NCBI RefSeq assembly: GCF_964199755.1
Contig: NC_133903.1
Span: 52,257,239 to 52,321,238, forward strand
Source of the DNA: Larus michahellis
Taxonomy: Eukaryota > Chordata > Aves > Charadriiformes > Laridae
Direction: 5' to 3'
Length of the DNA stretch: 64,000 nucleotides
Part shown: positions 13,301-26,100 of the stretch, in pieces
How the letters are laid out: the number at the start of each line of letters is the position of its first letter
How positions within the stretch are numbered: position 1 is the stretch's first letter
Position numbers and translations under genes: made by a program
The notes under the pieces: generated by a model
Databases searched by the model: none
What the model was told of the DNA's origin: nothing
The model's input: the letters and a program-made list of their open reading frames with translations, nothing else

Positions 13301-16300
13301 AAGTGTCTCAGCCACGTCTGCTCCCTGTCTGGGGCAGTGATAACTACAGAGGTTCGGGGGACTTTCTACTATAAGTTCATCCCTCAAAATGGGACTTTAG
13401 GGAGAGAAAGACGGTGAATGGATTGAAACCTGTTGAAAATTTTCGGTGTAAAGAGGGAATGCTGGCCCTTGAAAAATATCCCTGCTCTTCTGTGTCTTAA
13501 ATGCAAAGATGGGCCGTGGAAAACCTGCAATGCTTCATTTTGTCGTTTTCTGAATATTCGTGTGTTTCAGATCTGCCTTTCATAGTGCTTCAGTTTCGAA
13601 AATTAACCTGAACCAAAGGCAAAGGTTATCCAAAAAGATTATGTAGCCCTCAAACGAAGTAAAACATGGCATCTCATGTTTAGCCAAATGTTTCAGACTC
13701 CTCCTCTAATGAAAGTTTCTAGGGTCGCCTCCTCTGTTTCAGTGCTAAAAGAAGAAGGATGTGATCGTTGGACTAGACACAAACTGGTATTCCCTCCCTA
13801 GCGATCAGTGGACTGTGAGAACTAAAGGAGAAGAAACGTAAGCTGAGAAGATGTATTATTAGTGTAATTATTAATATTGTTGCTGTAGTAACCATTGGTC
13901 TTTGGATGTACGGGCAAATCTTGGTGGGTACATACCTCCCTGTTCTGGGGTCCGGTGGCATGGACCTATTTCTACCTTTTTCTTCAAGGCTGGTCTGACT
14001 GGGGATGCCAAAATGCCCTTTTTCTTAGTTTGGTTGGCTCCCGCACAGGGCGGCGAGCAGAGAGATAATAAAAAAAAGGGTGAGATAGCTGGGAGAGCAA
14101 CATGTCAGAGCACAGATCGTGGACACAAATGTACAGGTTGTTCTGATCAACCCCCTTTGAGAAATTATCTGCTGAAAGACTTGGGCGCTTCTGTACCTTA
14201 TGGTTCACACATAATAATTTATGTACGTTGTCCAGCATTTTTCATTGTCGTAATCGCATAAAGGGTCTTAGTTCACTGGTGAATCTGGATTTTGTGGTCA
14301 TAGCAAATGCGAGGATAAGCCCCGCACTTTAACAGAAGAAAAGCATGGTCCTGGAGCCATTTTCCCCATATGCTTGTTCAGGGCTGGCCCTTAGTCCACC
14401 GCTGGCCAAAAAAACCCCACAAAGACTTTTTTTTTCTTTCTTCTTGCAGAGTTTCTTATTCCACTAAGGACGTATTATTATTTTAAACTTAATGGGAATT
14501 TAATCAGAAAGGAGTGACGCAGCGACTAGTCACCAGCTGAGCTCTGCAGAGCTCTTGACGGATGGGGGCCAAGCCCCAGTCCAGCCTGCCAGAGCTCGCT
14601 TTTTGGTTTGGAAATCATTACTGCCTGCCTCCCGCGGACGGCTCCGTGGTCGTGGCAGCTGATTACGGTAACGGGGGAATTAAAACCCTTCACCTGCTGT
14701 GGCTCTCGCTCAGCTTCCCTCCCCGCCAAGTGCTATCTTTGCCGGTAACAGCCTGCAAAAGGCCACAGCATCTTAAAACTGCGGCAGATGTTTTGCTTTA
14801 ATGGGGGAAAGGAGAGGGGGAGGAAAGGCAATCGGTGACAGGCCGTGAAGAAGAAAGGTGGGAGGAAAAACAGCAAAATGGAACCCTCCCGTCTGCTTTT
14901 ATCCCTCCATTAGCTGACACCGTAAAGAAGGGTGGTGCGGACTGGTTTATCTGGGAGGGATGCTACGCTGCCGAGTGGAGAACAAGCTGAAGGTGTCCAC
15001 CGAGTATTTCTCACTGAGTTAGAGCACTTCAAAAAAAAAAAAAAAAAAAAAAAGAAGGTCCAGAAAAGCCAGGAAGCTCCCAAAATTTGACCCTGAACAA
15101 AACTTGGACCCACTTGGTGCCTCATTAGCATCAGCCCAGTTTTCTACCCTGTTCTCATGCCTCTGAGTTCAGTCAGAGATTTTGTTTTAAATGTGTCTGA
15201 AAATTGCAGTTGTTCGCGTCAAGGGTTTTGCTCTGGCACTCGCTTAACTGTTCCTGGCTGTTCCTCTGCCATGGGAGGTCTGAGAGTATTTCCAGGTTTA
15301 TCAGCAACATTTCTCCTGAAAGCTGCTCCTCTAACCCTGCATTTTTGTGTACGTTGCTGATAACCCGTGTCTGAAATAATGGTGTGACCGTGTGCTTGGC
15401 TGGGATCCACCTGCACGTAAAAAAAGTACATGCCAGAGTCGTGCATTTTTGCCAACTATATTCCCACCAGCGAGGCTTCTGAGCTAATGAAGACATTCAG
15501 GAGTAATGAAGCAAATCCTCAGCGAAATCCCAGGGGACTTTAGACCCAGAGTCCTGCAGCAGTGATTATTTTGTTGAGCATTTCTCCTCTCCTCTTATGT
15601 TGTGCAGTCCTCAGGTGCCCCTTTTAGGCAAACAACAAACTCCACTACTTCTCCCCCATCGCCATCAACATCTCTGAAGATGTCCTCTGTCTTCTTCTTC
15701 AGCTTTGACGCTCCCAAGCCAACAGCAACATCAAAGAAATCTGCAGAACTCCCCAAGTTAGCAGCGATGGAAAGGAAAGGTGGGATGCCAAAGTTGCTGT
15801 GGTATGGTAGGAAAGGAAGAAAGTAGACACATACAGCTGGTACAGGCACCAAAACCACTTCCAACAGATCTCCAGCTCACAGGACTCTTTTAGAAGACAC
15901 ACTGATTATGTTTTTTTTGTTTTTTTTTTTTAAACAGAAAACAGGAATGTACCCTATTTGTTCTTGTGCAGAAGAAGAAACTTGATGTGGAGAAAAACCC
16001 ACCTGCTTTCCATTTTTAGGGCATTTTTCCATTCTTGGGAAAGACTGTGGACAATTGTATAACTATATAAAAGCTGTTTTATTTCCCCTCGATTCGAAAA
16101 AAAAATGATATGCAGGATTTGCAACTGTTCTGAGGACAAAATGTGTGACCAGAATGAATGACTCCTTTTCATTAATGTGCATGTCTTTAGCTAAGCTTTT
16201 AGTGGAAAAACTGCCCTAAAGAAGCCTAAATGTGACTTGAAGTCTGATGCTCTGCTAACTTGGCAAATACCTGAGGATGAAGTATGGAGAAGAGCTAACC

Positions 16301-19300
16301 TATAAAGTATCCTCTATTTTAACAGCCTGTTTCTCCATTAAGCATTTTTAGACATCAATAGAACAAATTGTCCTGTATTGTATGTTACATGTCTGTGTGC
16401 TGTAGAAACGTTAAGGCTTTTGTCAGCTTGCTACTTTAACCCTTGAAGACATTACTCATAGCTGGTGCTCCAACAAAGTCATTGTCCTCTGGCTTTTGTT
16501 GGAAAGCTGCTGTTGATTTTATGGCTGTGCAGCCACATCATCATTTGCTTTCACCCTCAAGAAGATCCAGATGCTGGTGGTGATTTTATTACAGTTGCTG
16601 CTGTTATTCGCTTGTGAGCTCCTCCATGGACCAGGATGCTCTCAGATGAAGAAATACATAAACATCCAGCAAAAAGACACCAAATGCTTTTGTGATTGAC
16701 CTGACCTCAGCAGGGCAGGTTCTACAAGGCAGGGACGTCCCTGCAAAATGTTGTCAAAAAACCATCTGTAGACCATTAGTTATATACCTGTCCTTAGGCT
16801 CTTTCACATGAAAAAGTAAAGTTAATTCTAACCTTGGCAGCTAAAGGTCTAGGAGGGGTGTAAGGGTAGGGGGGGTGAGCCTGTGTGTACTGTTAAGAGG
16901 AAGCAGTGGGGTTTTAAGATTTGTGCAAGGGCCAGCCCCAGATGGGCATTGCTGCAGCCCAGGTCTCCCTCTGTTGACAAGGGTTGGTTGCTCTGGCCAG
17001 ACTTTGAACCTTCTCGCCAGGATTTTTGGCGCCATCTTCACTTCTTCCTGCTTCGTTCTGTGGCCGGGTAACTCCCTGCATGTCCTGACTGACCTGGGAA
17101 GCGCTGATAGCCCCGCCAGCAGCTCCCACTCACACAATATTCGCGTTGTCCTGGTTGCTTCCTGCATGTTTGACCTTGAGATAACCGCCGTCCACTCTCA
17201 CTATGAGTACAGCCTTTCGAGCAGGTTCCCACCAGGCAAAGACATCACTTGACCGGTGGCTGCTCTGCAGTAGTTGTCCACGTCCTCGCCTTAATCCACA
17301 ATAAATGCAAGTTAACTCTCTCCAGTTTCACTGAGTCATGAGGACCCCCCAGGTCCCATCGCCGCCACCCCGGGACCATCACTGGTGCAGGGTTGCCACA
17401 TTGGAAAGCCCCTTGAACTCAATCCTGCAACCACGGTAGCCTCACAACATGCCTCTTAAATACCTATTTTTGAGTATGGTTTCATGGCGGCTCTGCTTAC
17501 AAAAAGGAAAAAAAAAAAAAAAGCAACTCTCTCCTGCCCTTTCCCAAAGCCTGGGACTTGCCTGTTCCTCACAACTGTATGATGGGCTGCAAAGGAATTA
17601 CCCTAATTGAAATTAATCCTCTCTTTCTACCCCTAAACATATTGTTTATAGCCCAGATCATCTCCAAGATCTGTCTCACACTTCGGCTGTATAATTTGGG
17701 CAAGAGGGATGGCGGAGGCAACACTGTTGTGAAGATGCAGAAGGTGTTTAAGCTGATCTTGTATTATAACAAATTATTTACTTTAATGATTCAATCATTC
17801 ATGACAACCCACTGGGGAGAGCGCAGAAGGCAAGAGCCCTTGTCTGGTCTTGCTAAGCCCCAACCCAATGGTCCTCAGGCTTCAGCTGTGGACCACCAGG
17901 GCCATAAGACACAGAGAGAAGGGCTGTGAAATGATTGCCAACTTTCCTCCCCATGCTGGACAACCACACACAAAATCCTCTCCACGTATATGTATGTTAT
18001 CAAGAGTGCAAGCAAAAAGAAAAACCAAACAGCGTTTTGGGAAAATGGTGCAACAAGTGTGCATCTTAGCTGCTTTTTTTACTGGTCTTGTAGCAAAAAG
18101 GGAATCGCGATGGCACGTGCATAAAGTGGACTGAGTCCTCCTCAAAAAGGATCAATCTTTAGTTGAGAAAAACGTTGAAGCAAACTGAATTACTCCAGTA
18201 TTTATGCCAAGCTTTTAATAAGTGAGGGGTAGCAGCTGCAAGACTAACCAGGAAATAACTGAGTAGCCGGTGCTTGACCAGCTTGTGGAAGGTGTTTGTG
18301 AGGAGCTGGTGACTGCCCCGTGATGTAGGTGGTCCCTTCCAGCCCTACGTGCCGGGGAATGGCCGTGGCTCTCTCCCAAGCGCCATCGGCACTAATGTAT
18401 TTATGTTCCTTGCCATGGTATGCGAAGCAGCTTCACTGGAGCCAACAGGTTTTATACCTGGAAGTCCCATAAGCGACTCACACGCACATCTGAAGAATTC
18501 ACCTGAGCACCGAGATGGTGGTCGCAGCAGCAAGGCCTGCAAGCACTGCCACCGTGGGGAGAAACCCTGCACCACGGCACCCCAACAGCTTATGTCCCCT
18601 TTTCCCCTATCCCTTTTTTTTAGTGTTTTACTCATGAACACATAGAAATCGCTCTGTCTGCCGGGGAGCATTTAGCAGAAGAGTAAACAGGTCCTCCTCT
18701 TTCTCTCTTTGTGTTCAAACATGGGAGTTCACATCCTCTGCCTCTTCCTCTCCGCCGCTGGCCCCCTGGAAGAGCAGAAGCACACCCCAGGGACAGCACA
18801 ACAAACAACACCGAGGGGCGGCGGGACCAGAACAAAGAGCCCTTCAGCCCTGTGAAAAGCTTGTCCTGGAAAAGGGAGTCAATCCCAAGGCAGTACCTGT
18901 ACCGGGAATAAAAAAGCACCAGGAAAGCAGAACAAAAGCAAAGATAACAAGGCTTCAATGGTCTTCTTGTGCGTGTCTTAGACTCCATGCATACGTGGGT
19001 TTCCATATATATATTTCCAGAAGGGAAATAGGAGCCTTGTTTATAAAAATTACAGGCTTGCTTCTCAGTTTAACCTCTACGCTTTAAACAGCAGCCTAAG
19101 CCGAGGAATTGCTTTGTGCAGGGCAAATTGTTCCTCTGGCCCAATTTGGGTTTGAAAGGAGTAAGCAATTCAAGATTTTCTCACTTATCTGCCATCTGCT
19201 TTTGTCTCCCAGGATCCCGGGGAAAGGCAAGAGCTTTGCAAAGAGCTTCAGGACTTGCTGTGATTGCATCATTCCCATCCTGGCATCCCCACACCACCTC

Positions 19301-19413
19301 CTCTTCCTGCCCCCTTCACCTTCCCAGTGCCAGGAGCCTTGTAGCTGCCTCTGGTGCTTACTCTTGGAGCTACCTCTTGTAGTTTCCCTTGCAGCTACCT
19401 CTTGGACCTCTTT
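4399..19413. other. Intergenic, unique sequence; no gene seen
   Basis: About 15 kb without a supportable gene. It holds A-runs at 9421, 10621 and 15031-15053, but no CR1 element that I could identify. The minus-strand frame at 15595-15720 has an EF-hand-like string but the loop spacing is wrong, so it is not called as a gene. Several A+T-rich stretches (for example 7020-7420, 8000-8200 and 16200-16460) are non-repetitive. Confidence 0.7.
15031..15053. repeat. A-run, 23 bases
   Basis: Uninterrupted mononucleotide run. No retroposed gene was recognised next to it. Confidence 0.9.
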
Positions 19414-19480
19414 CTTGTAACTACCGCCTGTACTTACCCTTGTAACTACCGCCTGTAGTTATTCCTCATAATTACATTTG
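19330..19480. repeat. Degenerate minisatellite, about 25-bp unit
   Basis: CTTGTAACTACCGCCTGTA begins at 19414 and recurs at 19439, a 25-bp period. Further degenerate versions (CTTGTAGTTTCC, CTTGCAGCTACCTCTTG) lie to the left and a last one to the right. It sits directly beside the foldback element. Confidence 0.7.
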
Positions 19481-19567
19481 GTTGTCCTTGTACCTGCAGC
19501 TCTTGCTGGCTGTAGGCACAGCTCCCAAGGACTATGCGATGCCTGCGATAAACATGTATATATATAT

Positions 19568-19811
19568 GTCTAAGTGCCTAAACCATGCAGTGGAAGGATT
19601 AGGTGTATATATAATATATATATATTAGATACATATGTGTGTATATATATGGATTTTGATGGTGCTGTCCCCACTTAAGCCTGGGATAGGCTCTAATATA
19701 CATATAAAATATGCATATTATTCATAATACACATAGAAGTAGAATATATATACATTAGATAAACACCTAACCCTTCCACTCTTTTACACTGTGTGGTTTA
19801 GGCATGTAGAC
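19568..19811. repeat. Foldback (inverted-repeat) element with A+T-rich centre
   Basis: The left arm (19568-19606) reads GTCTAAGTGCCTAAACCATG, CAGTG, then GAAGGATTAGGTGT. The reverse complement of the right arm (19763-19811) reads GTCTACATGCCTAAACCACA, CAGTG, a 10-base insertion, then GAAGGGTTAGGTGT. That is 34 of 39 aligned positions identical. The 156-bp spacer is almost all TATA/ATTA dinucleotides and partly self-complementary. This is the shape of a small non-autonomous DNA transposon (MITE) or a foldback hairpin. No clear target-site duplication was seen. Confidence 0.75.
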
Positions 19812-22800
19812 GTACACGGTGGCACGGAGGAATTCAACCCCAAAAGAACTGCCTTTGCAATGCCATTGAATTTCCCAGGAAAAGCATAAAGCAGAAGAGG
19901 GAGGGAGCTAACGTAAGGTGCTGCCCACAGGGATGTCCTTGTGATGTTGTGGGCAAACACCACTGCTCTGGTCAGAAGAGAAGGTGAAGGACCGTAATTA
20001 GGTGTGGGCTGTTGGCCTCTTGTCCCGAGGAAAAACAATGCCAAGTTGAGTTATTTTTTAAGAGCTGAGATGGAAGCACATCAAGGCATGAGGATTCAAA
20101 TTTCTCGTTGGCATTTATCCTTTGGATATCACAGGGAAATGTAAATTAACACCATACTATGCCTGGGATGGGAGCCCTCACCCAGGAGCTCTGCTTTGGC
20201 ACCCACCCATGAGAGTCCACCCGAGGCTTAAGGAGGGGCAACACCATTAAAATCCATTAGACCCCTTAACTGAAAGAAATTGGGTGTTGTAATATTGATC
20301 GTTGCCCTTCTCTCAGGCAAAACTCCTGCTGGGAGCACCCAAGGGTTTGCCCAATCTTGTATTGCTACATCAGAGCGCCCGGTAACAGAAGAATCAAACC
20401 AGACAGTTGCATAAATGTGAAATTTTTTTTTTTGCCCTGAATCTGTTGTTTCAGTTCGCATGATTCATTGAACGATTCCATTGGAGCCTGTAAATAACTC
20501 CCCCCCCCAGGTCCCCCACCTCTATTATTACCCTAATAATTCTCCTGAGATTGAAAATGTGTTTATTTTGACTCAGAGATTGTAAAACCACAGGATTAAA
20601 ACAAGTTTAGGCTGCCAGCACTTTATTTAATTTCTTGTTCTTTTGCTGAAGCTCTGAGAATAACTTCTGTTTCCTGCCGAAGAAGGAAACAGTGTTTTCC
20701 TTGACTTATGTAAATATGACTTCCCCGCTCATACATTTTCCCACTGCTGGAAATAGGCAGGAATCTTCCCCGCGCCTGAAGTTTGCAGCCTGCGTATAAG
20801 ATTTTGCCCTGTGCCCAGTTCACCCTGGGCTGGCTTGGAGGGGTTGGAGTTTCCTTGGAGGGAGGTTAAGCCCTTACGGGCGTGCAGAGCGAGAGGAGGT
20901 GCCCGCTGGCTCTCGGCAAGGACCTGCCTCCCGACCAGAGGGCTCTGACTTCATTTTGACCTCCTCTGTGTTCATTTTTTTTTTTTTTTTCTGTGATTTA
21001 AGTCATTTGGCCGTAACGTATAATCAAGACTTCCCTTACCGAGGGAAGCTGCAGCAAGAACAGAGGGAGTAAAATATAGGCTAGCCCTGGAATGGGAGCG
21101 TGTGAATGTGGGATGGGAAAGGCAAAGGGGAATACGAGGAGGCAGAGATGCAGTATAAAAGCAGCGCTGACATCGGGAGCTATTTCTCTGGCATGTATAT
21201 AATCATACGGTAATATCCAGTTGGGAGAACGTGGTAGAGTGTTTCAAACAAAGGAAACGGCTGGTGCCCGGAGCTCCTCTGCATATTTATTACATCAACA
21301 TAATGATATAGAGAAATAAAAGAGAGGCAGAGGCTGGCATTACTGCTGCTGCACACTGCTACTGTGTGTAACATGGCTGGGAACGTGCCTAGCTCGGGCT
21401 TGGCGCGGGGGCCAGACTTTGGAGGGGATATCGGCAAATTATTGAGGGTTTAGGAAAGCACGCTGGAAAAATGACGTTTGAAAACCTGGCTGGGGTGAGC
21501 ATCTCAGAAGTTCGACCCATTGAGCTCCCCAAGGAGGAGGGTAAGAGGTGGCTCCATCGCAGCTGGAAAGGTGATCGCAGGGAAAGGGCTGCTGGCGGCA
21601 AAGCAGTCTTCCATTGAGCCAGCGGAGACGGTGCCAGGGCTGGAAGCTCAACCCAGATAAGATCAGGCTGAACGGGAGGTGGAAAGGTTCAGCCATTTCT
21701 GGTCATAAGCCCTTCTAATGGGCGACTGTGAAGACTGCTCAGGGAGGCAAGATGCTTCTCAGGGGCGTTTAGATTGGGGCTTTTTCTCAAAGCAATCTAA
21801 CGCAATCAGAGAATTACAGGCTTGACGCAAAGATTATAAAACTTAATTATCCGGCTTCTGTTATGCAAGAGGGCAGAGAAGATAACATTCCTGCCAGGCC
21901 TTTAATCAATGATGTGCCTGTTTGCCAAAGCACTGAGCGATTTGGGGCTCCCTCAGTTTTCAGGGGTCCTGCTGCAAGATGCCTGACTTTCCCCGGAGAG
22001 GTACCAGCTGCGTCTGGGAAATCCAGCATCTTCCAAGGTTCCTCCATCTATCTACCCAGAAATTAGGCCAAGGAAAATTGCCTTTCGCTTCTGAAAAGGG
22101 TGTTGCCATCACTGCATTGACAAATGGACTCTATAGCTAGAAAACTGAACCCCCTAGGAACCCCTAAACCCCCACCTTTTCCATGAAGACAGCTACTTTC
22201 CAATAGCTTGGCTCTTTCATACAAAGATTTCCCAGAGTGCTGTCTCCATAAATGAATCTTTTCACTCGAGGAAGACATCCATCTGCTTCCCTACCAGGGC
22301 CCTTTCTCTTCTCACTGCACTCCCAGCTATCTTGCAGTTATTTATCTATTTATCTTTTTTTTTTTCTTCTTCTCTTTCTATTACTGCTGAGGTGCCGGCA
22401 ATTCCCTGTAACAATGTAATCCTATGTAATTTATCATGATAAGTCTGTTCCGCTAATGCAATGGAGTCCCTGTTAGCTAGAAAAAAAAACGAAAAAAATT
22501 TTACAGGCAGGAAAAATCAGCGTAAGCCATATAGATCTTGCACACTACTGCGGCTAAAGAGCTGACGGGCAAAAGCTCGCCTGCTGCTGATAATCAGCGC
22601 AATGTATCGCTGCTGTGGTCTACTCATAACCCTCGAAATGAGGTTTTAATTCCTGAAGTCTTGCACAAACAAAAGAGCTGCAGAGAGAGAGACACTGGGG
22701 TAGGGGGAGAGGAGCAGTGACCTTTGCAAGTGAACTCGCGAGGAAACAACAACGTGCCTCAGCCTTAGCCTGACTTTTTTAATGTTGGCTTTTTTTTTTT

Positions 22801-23018
22801 TTTTCCCCTCAGAATGAAATTGGCTGTTGGAAACTCAGAAGCACTGGCTGTCAGACACCGGCCAGATCCTGCAAGCTTTGTTATTCCAGTGTTTAATCCC
22901 AGATGAGTCCAAGTCACACTCAGAGTTTAGACATGGCAATTGGGTCTGGGTCCTCATTGCCCCGGACTGTATTTTTGGCTGATCAGCAGCTCGAGAAGCT
23001 CTGACCACCCGGTACCCC
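19812..23018. other. Intergenic, unique sequence; no gene seen
   Basis: Mixed composition, with T-runs near 20977 and 22789 and a C-run at 20501. A TATA-like TATAAAAG lies at 21153, but no supporting transcript features were seen. No coding signal was found. Confidence 0.7.
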
Positions 23019-23124
23019 AGAATCACAGAATCATAGAACGTGTTGGGTTGGAAGGGACCTGTAAAGGTCATCTAGTCCAACCCCCCTGCAGTGAGCAGGG
23101 ACATCTTTGACTAGATCAGATTGC
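23019..23124 (-). mobile_element. CR1 LINE 3'-end fragment
   Basis: Starts with the CR1 3'-terminal octamer-like repeat (AATCACAGAATCATAGAA on the plus strand). It continues GGGTTGGAAGGGACCT and CATCTAGTCCAACCCCCC, the signature of avian CR1 read in reverse complement. It is 5'-truncated after about 105 bp, as usual for CR1. It closely resembles the copy at 55734-55862 and so is probably the same subfamily. The right border is approximate. Confidence 0.93.
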
Positions 23125-26100
23125 ATATTTACAGAAAAAGTAAAGAGGTGAGCAGGTTTTATTGGTGGCCTGGTGTCCCTGTGCAGTGCACAGATTTCTT
23201 TACGGGACCTCCTTTGTCCAGAAGACTACAGATTACAACATCCAGAAGGAATAACAATGTTCTCTCATATATTAGGTATATTATATATCATATATCATGC
23301 ATGCAGTATTGCGATGACCGCTTTTCTTTTTGATGGTGATGAACCGCGAAAAATAGTTTTAAAATCCCAATGATTCCCCAACTTCTCTGCATCTTCTTCA
23401 GCTTCTTCCTCTTTTTTCTCTTGCTCAGGAAAATGTGGTGGAGGAAAATGGGCCGAGCCTCCCATCCGGGGGTTGTTTTCCCATCATTTTGCTTCTGCCA
23501 TCTTCTAAAAAGCCATTTATTTCCCCCTTGCTGCCTTTTGTCTGGGCTGCTTGTCGCGAGCGCTATTGCCCAACGTCCCCCCACCTCCGCGGCAGAAACC
23601 GCCGTTTGCCGCTGTCGTTATTGTGTGAGATCCCGCACTTCGGAGAGCAAGCGAAAAACACCCAAGTTGCCGTCTCTGGCTCCGAGCTTTTCCCCCCGTC
23701 AGCTCCCTGTCTCCGCCGAGAGAGCTCCCATTTCAGCCCTCGCCGGAGCTCCTCGGGGTAAGATTGCAAGCGCCAGGGATAGACACATGTTTCCCATTAC
23801 ACGCCTAAGTCTTCGCAGAGCCCTGGTGACAAGAGATCTTACAAAACAGCACTGGGTGGAAAGGGGCCGCAGGTCGGGGAGGGACTCGCTGGTTAGAAGG
23901 GCAGATTCACAGGAGGGAACCCCCCTATGAATAAACTAAGGGGAGAATGGAGAGGGGATAACAGAAAAACTTGCGAAGTGCTTAAATTTTAGCAGAAACA
24001 GACAAAAATAATTAACTTTGTAAAATGCTCTCCCAAGCTGGCCAGGTTTGGGAATACGTTGTTCACGGCATTTATTCAAATCCTTGCTATATCATACAAA
24101 GCTTCTGCAAGAAAAAACAAAACAAAACAAAAAAAACAACCAAACAAACCCCCACCCAACACCTCTGTTTACATAAATTACTTGATTTAACCCAAGAGTC
24201 AATCTCGGCGCTGCTCTCACATGCCACTGTCCCGTTCCCTCGCCCCACTTGGAAGCGATCCCTTGTTTCCAGGGTTGTGTTACAATCCCATTTGTTTCTC
24301 ACTATAAAACCAGCTCATTACGTGGCTCTTCCCATCCCTGCTGTTACAATACAGTATGCAATTTTGCATTTGCTTATGACACACCATGATCCGAGCAATA
24401 TAAATATCATGGCTGATCTGGTGTTAATCAGCTCGGTCCCGTCTGATGGGAGGGCAATTGAAACTACACTACGGCTCTGCAGGTTATTCATAGCATCAGC
24501 TCACTAATTTTTACTGGAATACATTCGCATCGGAATGACATGTTTATTGGAACTTCTTTTGCAGTCAAAGAGAGTTATTGTGGGCATGGGCTAAATGCAT
24601 TCAGCCATTATATTCTGCAAGCCGCAGTTAAATGCCAGACTGGGGTTGAGCTGGGTTTGAGCAGCCTATCTATAAAATCTCCTTCGTGTGTCACCCAAAC
24701 AGGCTCACAAAAGAGTCTACAGGCTACCAGCTTAATATATTAGCCTAATACATTAGGTCTTAGCCTAATATTAAAATAACAATAATTGTCAGAGGTACAA
24801 ATGTTGCGGCCAAGGAGAGAGGGCTTGGAAAACGCAGCCCTCGAAGGGAGCGGGTCATCAGCCAAGAGAAATAAATTACCTTCAGCTCCCAGCACGCCAG
24901 CTGTATCTAAATCAGCTTAAACGCACGACGTCCGCAGACTGGTTTTATCTCCTTGGAAGCAGAGGAGGGTTTGCAGTGCCGCTTGACGGCAGGCGGCTAT
25001 CGGGGGACTTCGCTTTGCCGCATCCTCTGGGGATGGCAGCCACCTGCCAGGTCAGAGAGCCTTCGCCTCCCAGGCCTGCCATCCCTATCTCCCAAGGAAA
25101 TCTGTCTCCTCTTCCATTTTCTCCCTCCATATCAGATCCGAAAGTACTTGGCGGTTACTTTGCATGATAGTGCGCTCTCCTCCGGCTTTGACACTGGCTC
25201 CCTGGGCGCTGCTGATGCTCCCGCCCCAGCTCCTGAGCCATCCCGGAATTCAGCCGTGGAGGGAATTCATTTTGGGAAGTGAAGTCAATGCAAAGATCCT
25301 TTTCTTTGCTTGTTTTTTACAGCCTAAAACATGTGCTGTCATGGTGGACTGGTATTTAGATGGGCTCCATCGGAAAAGAGACTCCCGACACTTTCCCGCC
25401 GTGATGGTTTTATTAGGCACATTAACACCTCCATGCCGAATCCTCCTTCGCTGAGGGCGAGCGGCCCCGCTCGGGATGGGATTTAGTTCCTCTCTCTGCC
25501 TTTGGGAGCTGTGTAAACCAGAAAACAACACACATTTCGGGTTCGCTGGGGACATGAAACTTGGCGAGTCTGGCACAAAACTCGGTGGAGACACAAATCT
25601 GTCCTGGGAGCCGCCAGCAAGCACAGCCCTGGCCCCCCGAACAACTGCTGTTCTGCCCCTCAATAAAATGCTCTGTTGCTTCTGCAGGACACGAGGGGGT
25701 TTAGCCTCCAGTTTGGGATTTTGGTTTGAGTTTGTGAGTCTGCAACCGTTTGCCTTGCAGTGGGCCGGCTGTTTTGGGGAGGGGAGGGGGAAGAAAATCA
25801 AAGCAGTGCAAAGCACAGAGCTCAACAGAGCTGATAATTTGGCTTTTCTTGTGAACCAGCCTCTCCTCAAATGCAAAATTCGATGAATAGAACCCAACCT
25901 AAAAAAAAATTAAAGTTGCAAAGTGCACCTTTGTATACAAAATAGTCTGGCATGCCAGTCTTTCTTTTGTCCCTAATTTGCAAACTTCTCATTTTTTTAG
26001 GGAATACGCCTGTTCTAGTGAAGGAGGCCAGGACAATAATAGCAATAAAAGCTTTTGTGGAGTTGATTCAGGCAACTATCAAATGAAGTGTAGACTTGCA

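Noticed and set aside
15595..15720. Minus-strand frame with an EF-hand-like string (DVDGDGGEVVEFVV), reminiscent of S100 or calcineurin B
   Set aside because: The loop has one extra glycine and lacks a residue before the glutamate, so position 12 of a calcium loop is wrong. The rest of the frame shows no first EF-hand and there is no clear splice context. Chance resemblance is more likely; a translated search against S100 and PPP3R1 would settle it.
18240..18355. Possible old CR1 fragment (GTAGGTGGTCCCTTCCAGCCC)
   Set aside because: Only about 20 bp resemble the CR1 3' end and neither the upstream block nor the terminal octamers are present.
21120..21180. TATAAAAGCAGCGC as a possible core promoter
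   Set aside because: A TATA-like word alone is common. No CpG island, coding exon or donor site follows it.
25250..25897. 215-codon minus-strand frame in the gene desert
   Set aside because: No homology recognised. A 136-codon frame overlaps it on the other strand, and no splice or polyadenylation context is seen.
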